A stretch of 49,826 bases of DNA from positions 1 through 49,826 of the forward strand of contig JADYZP010000038.1 in assembly GCA_020853025.1 (NCBI GenBank), read 5' to 3'. The notes below the pieces were generated by a model that worked only from the letters and a program-made list of their open reading frames with translations, did not search any database and was not told the origin of the DNA. Position numbers and translations under genes: made by a program. Of this stretch, positions 1-7,583 are shown one piece after another. The stretch comes from Burkholderiales bacterium. GTDB taxonomy: Bacteria > Pseudomonadota > Gammaproteobacteria > Burkholderiales > Casimicrobiaceae. The stretch's first letter is position 1; every line of letters begins with the position of its first letter.

Positions 1-1
1 C

Positions 2-277
2 CGTCCGTGGTTGATGTCGTCGATCGGCCGCAAGACCGAGCATGCCGGGCAGACCACGATCACGCTGACTGGATTGCATGCGCATTTTGGCAAGGCCCGC
101 GATGCGCTGATGCGCGTCTCCACCATGCTCAAAGCCTGGACCGAGCGCGCTGCGGAGCAGTTGAACTCGACGACCGTCTGGCATCTCGTCTGCGACCATC
201 TGAAACTCATCCTCGCCGGTGTCCGCTCGCCAAATTCTTCCCCACTCCTTGCCGATCACGCTCATGGAGCCGGCTAA
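2..277 (+). CDS. Unrecognised ORF cut by the window edge
   Basis: An open frame runs in from the left edge and stops at 277, giving about 91 residues with no obvious start of its own. The readable part is basic and helical-looking, with 'TLTGLHAHFGKARDAL' near the middle. There is no signal peptide or membrane segment. I cannot assign it to a family. It could be the C-terminus of a transposase or another DNA-binding protein, because a transposase-like scrap follows at 304-357, but that is only context. Base composition is slightly lower in GC than in the genes to its right. It may also be non-coding. Confidence 0.25.
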   Translation, partial: RPWLMSSIGRKTEHAGQTTITLTGLHAHFGKARDALMRVSTMLKAWTERAAEQLNSTTVWHLVCDHLKLILAGVRSPNSSPLLADHAHGAG

Positions 278-303
278 CTGCGGTTTTTAGGTTGATCCAT
301 CCA

Positions 304-357
304 CGCACGGCGGGCGGCGACTATGGCCAGCACCAGGTCGCGTTCGCGACCGGGCCG
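304..357 (-). mobile_element. Short transposase-like remnant, repeated at 29.4 kb
   Basis: Read on the minus strand this stretch encodes 'RPGRERDLVLAIVAARRA'. It resembles the conserved 'RERDLVxAMVAAR' segment I associate with IS1634-type transposases. Bases 321-350 match 29396-29425 at 27 of 30 positions, and the second copy encodes 'RPSRERDLVLTMVAARSA'. The shared bases and shared reading frame make it a real repeat. The IS family assignment is inference from memory of the motif. No terminal repeats or full-length transposase are visible. Confidence 0.35.
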
Positions 358-490
358 AGGGAGTTGGGAGTGGCTGGGCTTCGCCGTAGCGGTGTTTTCC
401 CGCGGCGCGCCGGCAGGCCGGTTCGGCGGCGGGTTCCGCGTTGGCTGCGGGCGGTGAGGTCGGCACACTGCGGGGACGCGGCTCTTGCTC

Positions 491-1816
491 TCACCGCAAT
501 GCGCACATCGAGACGCCGATGCCATAACCTTCGGCAATCCAGCCCTGCGCGCGCATCAGCCCCTGCAACTGAGGATCGGTTGTAAAGCGGTGGTTGGGTG
601 CACCACCCATGCCGTTGTTGTACAGGCGGTAGACGGGAATCGAAGCGCCCCCGCAAGTGCTGTCGGCCATCGGCAGTCCCACGAAGAATACATCGCCCTC
701 GAACATCCAGTTCGGATTGTTCTTGACCAACGCGCACTCGTCGGAAAGCGCGGTGTAGAAGTGCGAGCTCTTGAGTCCGAATGCCGTGCTGAAGAATCGG
801 CACACCGTCGCGAGGCCCGCGTTGTCGGTGGGATACACGTTAATCGAGCGGCCCGTTCGGGCCCATCCGACGAACTCTCCGGCGTCGAGCTTCCGGATCT
901 CGTCGGGAATCGTCGTGATGAAATAATGATCGAATGCCGAATGGTAGTACTCGGCGGCTTCAACGTACGGTGACGGCGCGAGCACGCCGCCGATACCGGT
1001 CACCGAGACGTAGACGACTCCTTCGGTGATCTCCATGTAACTGACCCCGATGTAGAGCACCGTAGCACGCAGCCCCGCTGCGCTTGGAGTGAAGCCGAAG
1101 GTGAACGTGCACGTCGAGCCGTTCGGCAGCGAGTCGTTGACGTTGCACGACGACGACAGTGTGAAGTCGTGTCGCTCGCCCGTCTGCAGTGCAAGGCTAG
1201 TGATACGCAGTCCGATGCCGGAGTTGTTTCTGAACGTCAAGGAGCGGGGTGCGGCGGCCATGCCGACATCGATCGCGCCGAAGTCGATCCAGTCGGGATC
1301 CGGGTTGGGCGGCGCGACGATGCTCGTGGCACCGTCGCCAAGGCCGCCCAACGTAACCACCACGGGTGTACTCGCCGCGTCCGCCGCGATCGTGAGCGAC
1401 GCGAGTCGAGATCCGGCGCCGGTCGGTCGCATCACCACGTCGATCCGGCAGCGAGCGTTCGGCGCGAGCTGCTGGGTGGCCGCACAGGTGCCGCCGACAG
1501 CGAACTGCGTGCTGTTGGCACCGTCCAGCGTTATCGCCTGCAACGTCAGCGGGGCGTCACCCGTGTTCATGACGAACAATGGCTGGACGGGAGATGTGGC
1601 ATTGGGCGTCACGCGGCCAAAGCCGACGTACGTCCTGCTGACGTCGAGCACCGGCTGCGCGAGCGCGGGGGCCGCGACCAGCAGCGCAAGGAACAGAAGA
1701 ATGGCGGCGGCCCCCAACGAGCGTCCCATGCCGCACAGCGGGTTGACGATGGCGACCATGAAAAGCGGTTGGCGCGCGCATCCCGCGCACGCTTCAGTCG
1801 ACGCGATCGATTTCAT
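491..1816 (-). CDS. Exported choice-of-anchor/ASH-domain protein with C-terminal DUF5648-like domain
   Basis: This is a 441-residue protein read from an ATG at 1816 that is preceded by AGGAG. An earlier in-frame start at 1957 is rejected because it adds a basic, non-secretory leader. A long signal peptide ending near 'APALAQP' is followed by two beta-rich repeats of the choice-of-anchor D/ASPM-SPD2-Hydin type, with features such as 'FVMNTGDAPLTL' and the cysteine pair in 'GGTCAATQQLAPNARC'. The last 160 residues fit the DUF5648 pattern: 'YYHSAFDHYFIT', 'SHFYTALSDEC', 'IPVYRLYNNG' and 'NHRFTTD'. The protein is probably secreted or surface-exposed, with no enzymatic role that I can name. It lies downstream of the DUF1566 gene, on the same strand as the small-protein genes controlled at 3080-3112. 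Confidence 0.8.
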   Translation of the reverse strand: MKSIASTEACAGCARQPLFMVAIVNPLCGMGRSLGAAAILLFLALLVAAPALAQPVLDVSRTYVGFGRVTPNATSPVQPLFVMNTGDAPLTLQAITLDGANSTQFAVGGTCAATQQLAPNARCRIDVVMRPTGAGSRLASLTIAADAASTPVVVTLGGLGDGATSIVAPPNPDPDWIDFGAIDVGMAAAPRSLTFRNNSGIGLRITSLALQTGERHDFTLSSSCNVNDSLPNGSTCTFTFGFTPSAAGLRATVLYIGVSYMEITEGVVYVSVTGIGGVLAPSPYVEAAEYYHSAFDHYFITTIPDEIRKLDAGEFVGWARTGRSINVYPTDNAGLATVCRFFSTAFGLKSSHFYTALSDECALVKNNPNWMFEGDVFFVGLPMADSTCGGASIPVYRLYNNGMGGAPNHRFTTDPQLQGLMRAQGWIAEGYGIGVSMCALR

Positions 1817-1864
1817 TGCAGCTCTCCTTCGTGTGAGGGGCAGGCGCCTGCGTTGCGAAGCGGG

Positions 1865-1889
1865 CACGGGCGGGTGCAACCCACCCGTG
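1865..1889 (-). terminator. Hairpin between the DUF1566 and ASH-domain genes
   Basis: CACGGGCGGGT and ACCCACCCGTG form an 11-bp stem with one G-T-type mismatch around a 3-base loop. It lies just after the DUF1566 stop at 1921 when read on the minus strand. There is no following T-tract, so it may be a weak terminator or an mRNA-stabilising hairpin. Confidence 0.4.
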
Positions 1890-1920
1890 GGACCCCCGAT
1901 GCGTGCCGAGACTGTTCCGG

Positions 1921-2553
1921 CTAGTACCGGTCGGCGTTCATGCCGCCGCGCACACACCAGGTCGCATTTTGGTGTTGGACCTTGTCATGGCCGTCCACGC
2001 CTCCGGTGCCGAACGACACGCCCCAGGCAGTCGTTGGATCGTCGGCGTCCGTAGTTGCCGTCCAGTACACGACCGGTTGAACATTGAGGAATGGATGACC
2101 GGGCTGAATTCGTGCGTTTCCGGGCGGCGCGGTCATATCGATAAGACTGGTGAGCTCCGGCAGCGAGGGCAAACGCCAGCCTTTCTGATTGACGATGAGT
2201 TTCTTGGCGCAGACGTTGAGCCTGGCGTCGTGCCAGCGGCGAAACAGCGTTGATCCCGGCGCCCGCTCCCATACGAGACCCGTGTTGTTGTCGCGCACGG
2301 CTTGATTGTTGAATGCGGCGAGGACCGTGAATCGTTCCGCGGCGGGCAGACTCTTGTCCCAACTTTGGGTGAGCCCCCGGAAATCGGCGACATCGTCGAC
2401 GGTGGCCTGGAGTATGTCGATCTTCGCGTTGAGCGTTGCGAGCTGATCGAGGATTTGATCGACCTGGCCGGCGCACGCCAACCCGGGCAGCGCGAGGGCG
2501 ATGGCAAGGCATCCGGGAAGAAGAACGTGGGCTGCGATTTTTGCGGGAACCAT
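1921..2553 (-). CDS. Exported DUF1566 (Lcl C-terminal domain) protein
   Basis: This 210-residue protein has a signal peptide (to about residue 29, '..LPGLACAG') and a short helical stretch at about 30-55. A DUF1566-type domain follows, marked by 'DNNTGLVWERA', 'GWRLPSLPELTSLID', 'VYWTATT' and a final 'TWCVRGG'. That domain is common in secreted and lipoprotein-like proteins of unknown role. The ATG at 2553 is preceded by GGAGG. The gene is 72 bases downstream of the small ORF at 2626-2853 on the same strand, so it may belong to the same transcript as the left small-protein pair. The family is secure but the function is not known. Confidence 0.85.
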   Translation of the reverse strand: MVPAKIAAHVLLPGCLAIALALPGLACAGQVDQILDQLATLNAKIDILQATVDDVADFRGLTQSWDKSLPAAERFTVLAAFNNQAVRDNNTGLVWERAPGSTLFRRWHDARLNVCAKKLIVNQKGWRLPSLPELTSLIDMTAPPGNARIQPGHPFLNVQPVVYWTATTDADDPTTAWGVSFGTGGVDGHDKVQHQNATWCVRGGMNADRY

Positions 2554-2625
2554 GGTGGGCCTCCTTCTGGAGTGTGGTCGGTTTGGATTGCGACGCTCAT
2601 CCCGGAGCTCGCGACCCCGGGGGTT

Positions 2626-2853
2626 TCACCGGCGCGCGTTGGCGCGGACGTGAAATCTTCTGAAAAATGCGCGGAGGCGCATCCAAATGCAGCTCTTCGC
2701 AACATCGGCCTGTTTACGGCGGTTGCGCTGGGTTTCGTACGATTGATTGCCGTTGCGCTCCCCGACGTCGGGCCGGATGAGCGTCTTCGCACCGAGCGCG
2801 AAGACCGGCTGCAACGCCAGGCACGCAGCCATTGCCCATGCATGCTTGTTCAT
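2626..2853 (-). CDS. Small exported hypothetical protein, overlapping the upstream small gene
   Basis: This 75-residue ORF has an ATG at 2853 that overlaps the stop of the preceding gene as ATGA, which suggests translational coupling. The first 22 residues ('MNKHAWAMAACLALQPVFALGA') look like a signal peptide. The remainder is short and increasingly arginine-rich, so the mature end may be frameshifted or non-native. I recognise no family. The arrangement mirrors the right-hand side of the locus, where a second small ORF (6944) also overlaps its upstream partner as ATGA. Confidence 0.5.
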   Translation of the reverse strand: MNKHAWAMAACLALQPVFALGAKTLIRPDVGERNGNQSYETQRNRRKQADVAKSCIWMRLRAFFRRFHVRANARR

Positions 2854-3056
2854 GACGGCTCGTCCCGGTTTGCGCGCTCGTGCGTGCTGAACGACGGGCG
2901 CATCTGCATTTGTTTCTCGAAGTAACTCGCCAGCGCCTCGGACTGCGTAAACCAGGTCGACTCATCGGTCCCCGCACGCAGGACCGCCGCACGGAACGAA
3001 GCCTGTGATTCGACCGCACCCCACAAGCGGACGATGAATACAAGGGCCTCTTCCAT
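2850..3056 (-). CDS. Small VFIVRL protein, left paralogue beside the BTAD regulator
   Basis: This 68-residue protein aligns without gaps from its start codon to the product of 6750-6947, with 21 identities in the first 49 residues. Shared elements are 'VFIVRL', an R-A-x-V-x-R-A-G block and 'SxWFT', followed by L, Y and Q. It resembles small cytosolic proteins with a 'FIVRLW...' core that I recall near regulators in other Proteobacteria; that comparison is from memory. It has no signal peptide. ATG 3056 is preceded by GAGGAGG. Its promoter carries two TCTAACG heptamers (3095-3101 and 3106-3112) placed exactly as in front of the right paralogue. It is likely a target of the regulator at 3658, and perhaps a partner or effector of it. 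Confidence 0.7.
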   Translation of the reverse strand: MEEALVFIVRLWGAVESQASFRAAVLRAGTDESTWFTQSEALASYFEKQMQMRPSFSTHERANRDEPS

Positions 3057-3079
3057 TGGCGCTCCTCCTCGATAGGCGC

Positions 3080-3112
3080 AAAGTAAGGGGACTGCGTTAG
3101 ACGGGCGTTAGA
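3080..3112 (-). promoter_or_regulatory. SARP-like direct-repeat operator and -10, left arm
   Basis: On the minus strand TCTAACG occurs at 3112-3106 and again at 3101-3095, an 11-bp pitch with a 4-bp gap. A -10-like TACTTT (3085-3080) starts 9 bp after the second heptamer, and the ATG follows after 38 bases in total. The right arm (6694-6726) has the same heptamers, pitch and distances. SARP/BTAD activators are known to bind heptameric direct repeats with this spacing just upstream of a -10. That the neighbouring BTAD protein binds here is inference. Confidence 0.65.
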
Positions 3113-3277
3113 CAGAGCGAGAAGCCGCGCCACCCGGCGCTTCGGGCTGTCCGGTCGCCCGAGCGCCCGAGCGCCGATTCCAGGGGGTTGTGCTGACGGA
3201 CTGTGCGACGCGGCGAATAATGAAAGATGTCCGGTGCACTCTCGCGTGGGTGCCTCGCATCCCGGACAGGAGGAGCC

Positions 3278-3496
3278 ATGGCCACGCGTCGTACCACGAT
3301 GAGAAGCCGGACGGGCACCAAGCTCTACGCCGTTCGTGACGAGAGCGGCAAGTTCAACGACCTACAGACCTACAAGCTTGCTCGCGCCGGCGCCCGCCCA
3401 ACCGACCGCGCGCGGCCACCCCGGCGTCGGCACCCGCGCCGACGTACGACGACAAGCGCGCGGAGCAGCCCATTGCCGCCGAAAATCCACGCTTGA
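3278..3496 (+). CDS. Small basic conserved protein, C-terminus possibly frameshifted
   Basis: The ATG at 3278 follows AGGAGGAG at good spacing. The first 35 residues, including 'SRTGTKLYAVRDESGKF' and 'QTYK', match a small basic protein of unknown role that I recall as widespread in Proteobacteria. After 'TYK' the open frame becomes arginine/proline-rich. Another frame of the same DNA reads a more natural Ala/Pro segment ('ATPASAPAPTYDDKRAEQ') that runs past 3496, so a small indel around 3390-3420 may have broken the gene. It lies upstream of, and parallel to, the regulator at 3658. Confidence 0.55.
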   Translation: MATRRTTMRSRTGTKLYAVRDESGKFNDLQTYKLARAGARPTDRARPPRRRHPRRRTTTSARSSPLPPKIHA

Positions 3497-3657
3497 CCCG
3501 CCCCATCGACCCGCCCAAAATCAGGCTCACACGATTGAACTGCCTATCCGTCTCCCGTGCGGGAGCGGGTGTTCGGCGCCGAACTGGCTCGGATAGCATC
3601 GCCGGACGTGCTTCCTGGCCCCGGCGGCGGCGACTCAACTGGGTAACGTGAGCAGCC

Positions 3658-6633
3658 ATGTTCTGCGTGCACTTGTTCGGCTCGCCCGCACTCGAGACGA
3701 CGACAGGACGCGAACCCCTACCGGCGGCCCGCCCGTATCAGTTGCTGGCATACCTGGCTTGTCGCGGCACCTGGGTGTCGCGTGACGCCCTTGCGACGAT
3801 ATTCTGGCCCGAGCGCGACACCTCGACCGCACGCGGGAATCTGCGGTTCGTCCTGGTGCAGATCCGACGGCTCGGGCATGTCGCGAAGCTTGAGGCGCAG
3901 GCCGGTTCGTTGCGATGGCTGGTCGACAGCGACGTCCACCGCTTCGAGCGCGCGATCGCCGAAGGCCGATGGTCCGACGCGATCGACCTGTACCAAGGTC
4001 AGCTGCTCGATGGTTTCGAACTACCGGCGCCCGCGCCATTCTGTGATTGGCTGCAGTTCGAGCGCGCGCGACTGCATGCGCTCTGGCACGACGCGGTTAG
4101 CGTGCAGCTCGCTCAGCTGCTGTTGGATCCCCCGGCCTGTGCCGCGCTCGCGAGTCGTGCGCTGCGCACCGACCCGTTCGACGAAACCACGCTGAGCTAC
4201 CGTCTGCGCGCGCTTGCAAGGCTGGGCCGGCAGGAAGACCTGCGCCGTGCCTATCGCGACTATGCGCAGCACCTTGCTGGCGAACTCGGCATCGAGCCGT
4301 CGGCGGCTTTGCGTGACCTTGTCCGCGAGCTGGACGTCAAACACGCCGGTGGGCCTGTGGCCGCGACAGGCGCCGGCGTCGTCAACGCGGCGTCGCAGGC
4401 GGTGGTCGGCCGGCGTGCGGAACTTCGCCGGATCCGGCAGCTGATGCTGGACGCCGACTGCCGGTGGCTGACGATCACAGGGCCGGGTGGCGTCGGCAAG
4501 AGCTCGCTGGCCCAGGCTGCAATGCCGCAGCTCGCATCCGAATTCGCCGACGGCGTGAACTGGATCGCGTTGAACGACATCCAGACCGTCGAACAGGTCG
4601 CGTCGAGCTGCGCGGTGACGCTCGGACTCGAGCTGCGCGGCACCAACTCGCCTCGGCAACAGGTCGCCGATCATCTGCGCGATGCGCAAGCGCTTCTGGT
4701 ATTCGACAACGCGGAGCATCTGACGGGGTTGGGTCCCTGGCTTGGCACCTTGCTCGGCAATTGCCGGCGATTGAAAATTCTGGTCACCTCGCGCGCGCGC
4801 CTGGAAACGGCCGACGAGTGGCTCCTGCCGCTCGACGGGCTGCCCGCTCCGGAACCCGACGAGACCGAAGTCGATGCGCTGTGCGCCTTCGATGCCGTGC
4901 ACCTCTTCGACCTGCGCGCGCGCCGCGTGCACCCGGATTTCGACCTTCGGGCCCATGCCGCCGAGGTGGCCGCACTGGTGCGCGCAGTCGAAGGCCTGCC
5001 GCTCGCGATCGAGCTGGCAGCAGTCTGGGTCCGCTTGCTGCCGGTCGCCGAGATCCGGCGCGAACTCGTTCGTTCGCTCGATCTGCTCGACCGGGCCGAC
5101 GCCAGCCAGGTCCGCGGCCACCGGATGCGCGACAGCCTCGAGCACTCCTGGTGCATGCTCGGACCGACCGAACAGCGCACGCTGATGCGGCTGGCGGTCT
5201 TCCAGGGGGATTTCAGCCGAGAGGCGGCGCTCGTGGTGGCCGAGGCGGCGCTGCCACTGCTGGCCGCGCTCGCCGACCGGAGTCTGCTGCGAACGACCGA
5301 GCAAGGCCGGTTCGTGTTCCATCCGTTGGTGCAGCAGTTCGCCCTCGAGAAGCTGACCCAGGCAGGCGCCGACGAGGAGCTCGCCGTGCGAACGCGCCAC
5401 GCCGAGCACTTCGTGATGCTGCTCGCGCGCTACAACGAGTTCGACGCCGTCGATCAGCGATCCGCCCTGCAGCAGATCGGCATCGAGTTCAAGAATGTGC
5501 TCGCGGCCTGGCGCTGGGCGATCGAAAGCCGGCGCGTCGATCTGCTGCAGCGGTGCGCGGCGGCCATGGAGGGCTTCCTCGACGCCCGCGGCCAGCAGGA
5601 GGCGGGCCTCGAAGAGTTCGACCGGGCCAGGACCGCCATCGACGAGTCCCGCGCGGAGCATCAGGCGGCGCGCTGCCAGATCGAACTCGGGTGTGCCGCG
5701 TTCTGTTTCCGTCGCGGCGAGTTTCGCGAGGGCGAGCGCGCCGCGCGCGCCGCACTGCAGGCGGCGCAAAGGGCTCGCTACCGCTTCGGCATCAAGACGA
5801 GCACGAACACGCTCGGGCTGATGCTGTGGCGCCTCGGAAAGATGAAGGAGGCGGCGTTTTGCCTGCGCGACGTGCTGCGGCGCGCGCGAGTCGACGGCGA
5901 ACAGGCCGAGGTTCCACTGTACGCCGGGAATCTGGCTGCGGTGGAACGCGAACTGGGCAACTACGACGAGTCTGCGCGCCTGCTGGAAGAAGCGCTGGCC
6001 GGGCACCGGCGGCTCGGCCATCATGCCGGCATACATTCCGCCCTGAGCGAGCTCGCCAATCTGCAGCTCGACCGGGGTCGACCAGCGGCGGCGGTGACGC
6101 TGGCGCTCGAAGGGCTGGGGCTTGCCGAGCGATCGGGTTTCCGCCGCAACGTGCCCTATTTCCACCGGATCCTCGCCGATGCCTGCTTCGAGCTGGGCGA
6201 TCTGGGCCGCGCGCGCGAGCACGCTCAGCAAGCGCTGGACGCGATTGGTTCGGGCGGTGATCGCGCAGTCGAGCCGGCCTGCCGCCTGCGCATGTCGTAC
6301 ATCGACATGCGAAGTGGGCCCCGCGCCAGCGCCCTGAGCGGTCTGCAGGCGGCCGCCCATCTCGCCATCGAGATGCAAAGCCCGAGGATAAAGATCGCCG
6401 TGCTGCTCGCCTACGCCCGATACTGCCTGCTCGTGGCAAGACCGGATCGGGCACGAACGATGTTCGCGGTGGCGGCGCGTCATCCCTCGGCAACGCGGCG
6501 CCAACGTGAACTGGCCGAAGCCGAGTTCGCCGCGTGCGCCACCGCCACGAGTGACGGCGGGCCGACGTGGGGCGATGCGCCTGCCTCGTCGCTCGACGAA
6601 GACCTCGATCTGCTTCTGTCCGATATCGCCTGA
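3658..6633 (+). CDS. BTAD/NB-ARC/TPR transcriptional activator (AfsR/SARP-like)
   Basis: This 991-residue cytosolic regulator has three parts. Residues 1-90 form a small winged-helix-like N-terminus ('LFGSPALET', 'RPYQLLAYLAC', 'RDALATIFWPE'). A bacterial transcriptional activator (BTAD) domain follows to about 235. An NB-ARC-type ATPase then carries a P-loop GPGGVGKSS at 275-283 and a Walker B-like 'LLVFDNAEHL' near 346, with a 'GLPLAIELAA' motif further on. From about 560 to 960 come tetratricopeptide-like helical repeats. By analogy with AfsR and MalT-type STAND ATPases, it should bind DNA through the N-terminus and be switched by a ligand or protein. The ATG at 3658 begins exactly at the domain. 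The flanking heptamer operators at 3080-3112 and 6694-6726 are its likely sites. The long ORF on the opposite strand is a GC-rich shadow. Confidence 0.9.
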   Translation: MFCVHLFGSPALETTTGREPLPAARPYQLLAYLACRGTWVSRDALATIFWPERDTSTARGNLRFVLVQIRRLGHVAKLEAQAGSLRWLVDSDVHRFERAIAEGRWSDAIDLYQGQLLDGFELPAPAPFCDWLQFERARLHALWHDAVSVQLAQLLLDPPACAALASRALRTDPFDETTLSYRLRALARLGRQEDLRRAYRDYAQHLAGELGIEPSAALRDLVRELDVKHAGGPVAATGAGVVNAASQAVVGRRAELRRIRQLMLDADCRWLTITGPGGVGKSSLAQAAMPQLASEFADGVNWIALNDIQTVEQVASSCAVTLGLELRGTNSPRQQVADHLRDAQALLVFDNAEHLTGLGPWLGTLLGNCRRLKILVTSRARLETADEWLLPLDGLPAPEPDETEVDALCAFDAVHLFDLRARRVHPDFDLRAHAAEVAALVRAVEGLPLAIELAAVWVRLLPVAEIRRELVRSLDLLDRADASQVRGHRMRDSLEHSWCMLGPTEQRTLMRLAVFQGDFSREAALVVAEAALPLLAALADRSLLRTTEQGRFVFHPLVQQFALEKLTQAGADEELAVRTRHAEHFVMLLARYNEFDAVDQRSALQQIGIEFKNVLAAWRWAIESRRVDLLQRCAAAMEGFLDARGQQEAGLEEFDRARTAIDESRAEHQAARCQIELGCAAFCFRRGEFREGERAARAALQAAQRARYRFGIKTSTNTLGLMLWRLGKMKEAAFCLRDVLRRARVDGEQAEVPLYAGNLAAVERELGNYDESARLLEEALAGHRRLGHHAGIHSALSELANLQLDRGRPAAAVTLALEGLGLAERSGFRRNVPYFHRILADACFELGDLGRAREHAQQALDAIGSGGDRAVEPACRLRMSYIDMRSGPRASALSGLQAAAHLAIEMQSPRIKIAVLLAYARYCLLVARPDRARTMFAVAARHPSATRRQRELAEAEFAACATATSDGGPTWGDAPASSLDEDLDLLLSDIA

Positions 6634-6693
6634 CGCTGCCGCCGCGCGCGCCGGCGACGCGCAGCGGCCTTGCCGGCGCATTCCCCTGCTGCT

Positions 6694-6726
6694 TCTAACG
6701 GCTGTCTAACGGCGCCGACCTAGATT
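6694..6726 (+). promoter_or_regulatory. SARP-like direct-repeat operator and -10, right arm
   Basis: TCTAACG occurs at 6694-6700 and at 6705-6711, again an 11-bp pitch. A -10-like TAGATT (6721-6726) begins 9 bp after the second copy. From the second heptamer to the GTG start at 6750 there are 38 bases, identical to the left arm. The sequence between the elements differs between the arms, so the match is in architecture and not in a recently copied block. Confidence 0.65.
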
Positions 6727-6749
6727 GGATTCGTCAGCAGGGAACGAGG

Positions 6750-6947
6750 GTGCAGCGCGTGAATGTCTTCATCGTCCGTCTGTGCGCGCCGGAAAACCCC
6801 GGGGCCGGCATTCGCGCCGTAGTGCAGCGCGCAGGCGACGAAAAGTCGGTGTGGTTCACCGACGCCAAGGACCTCGTGCGCTACCTGCGGACGCAGGCGG
6901 ACCCGGTCGAGAACCCGGAATCGCAGAGCGAAGGAGACCGATCATGA
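6750..6947 (+). CDS. Small VFIVRL protein, right paralogue beside the BTAD regulator
   Basis: This 65-residue protein is paralogous to the product of 2850-3056: 21 of the first 49 residues are identical and no gap is needed. The GTG at 6750 is preferred over the GTG at 6759 for three reasons. It aligns with the partner's ATG, it follows an AGGGA-type ribosome site, and it lies at the same 38-base distance from the operator. The charged C-terminal tail differs between the two paralogues. It is likely cytosolic. Its stop overlaps the next ATG as ATGA. Its function is unknown; the shared promoter design suggests co-regulation with the left copy. Confidence 0.7.
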   Translation: MQRVNVFIVRLCAPENPGAGIRAVVQRAGDEKSVWFTDAKDLVRYLRTQADPVENPESQSEGDRS

Positions 6948-7063
6948 CGAACGGCAAATCAGGCACTCGCATCGGCGCCGAGCACGAGGCGACGAAGCCG
7001 AGCGGGAAGATCGAAATCCGCAGCCGCACGTTGGCGACGCTGGACTTCCCCGAGACCAGCTAA
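6944..7063 (+). CDS. Short second ORF of the right arm, 3' end fused to a molybdoenzyme remnant
   Basis: This is a 39-residue ORF with ATGA overlap to the upstream gene. The first 16 or so residues ('MTNGKSGTRIGAEHEA') look like the start of a small gene. From residue 18 onward the same frame reads 'KPSGKIEIRSRTLATLDFPE', which is the 'PSGKIE(I/F)' region of DMSO-reductase-family molybdopterin enzymes. The TAA at 7061 interrupts that homology, and the frame then continues as the remnant below. The original second gene of this arm therefore seems to have been truncated by a deletion or recombination near 6990. Whether the 39-residue product is made is unknown. Confidence 0.4.
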   Translation: MTNGKSGTRIGAEHEATKPSGKIEIRSRTLATLDFPETS

Positions 7064-7498
7064 GGGCAAGCCGTTCCGCCGTTGCCGTCCTATTTCGAAA
7101 GCGATGAAGGCCCGAATGCGCCTTCGCAGTACCCACTGCAGCTGATCACGACCAAGGCACAGCACCGCTGCCACAGCACCTTCACCGGCAATCCCCTGCT
7201 CGAGGAACTGCAACCGCAGGATGTCTGGCTATGCCCGGGCGACGCTGCCAGCCGACACATCGCCGACGGCCAGAACGTTGCCGTGTTCAATTCGCGCGGT
7301 CGCATTCGCGTCGTCGCCCGTGTGACCGAGCGCATCAAGCCCGGCGTGGTACTGGTGCACGAGGGCGCCTGGTACCGCCCGGACGCGGACGGCACCGATC
7401 TCGGTGGCAATCCAAACGTCCTGACCAACCACCTCGCGAGTCCGGGCGGCGCATATGCGTACAACAGCGCGCGTGTTGAAATCGAGGTCGTGCCGTGA
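6998..7498 (+). pseudogene. C-terminal remnant of a DMSO-reductase-family molybdopterin oxidoreductase
   Basis: One frame from 6998 to 7498, interrupted only by a TAA at 7061, encodes the last ~165 residues of a DmsA/BisC-type catalytic subunit. Visible elements are 'PSGKIEI' and 'PLQLITTKAQHRCHSTFTGN', then the molybdopterin-dinucleotide-binding fold with 'DAASRHIADGQNVAVFNSRG' and 'ARVTERIKPGVV'. The end is 'GAWY', then 'NVLTNHLASPGG'. The N-terminal Fe-S and Mo-bis-MGD domains are absent, so it cannot be functional. A TTG at 7082 could restart translation, but the product would be a fragment. Confidence 0.8.
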
Positions 7499-7583
7499 GG
7501 TTCCCACCGCGGATTACGCGAGCGGCCCGACAGGCGGCTACGATTACTTCGCTAGCCGCAGGTCACGGTCTTGGCGGTATCGT

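Noticed and set aside
4021..6681. An 886-codon open frame on the minus strand opposite the BTAD regulator
   Set aside because: The forward frame has clear BTAD, P-loop and TPR motifs. The reverse product shows only low-complexity Arg/Gln/Gly-rich sequence typical of GC-rich antisense frames.
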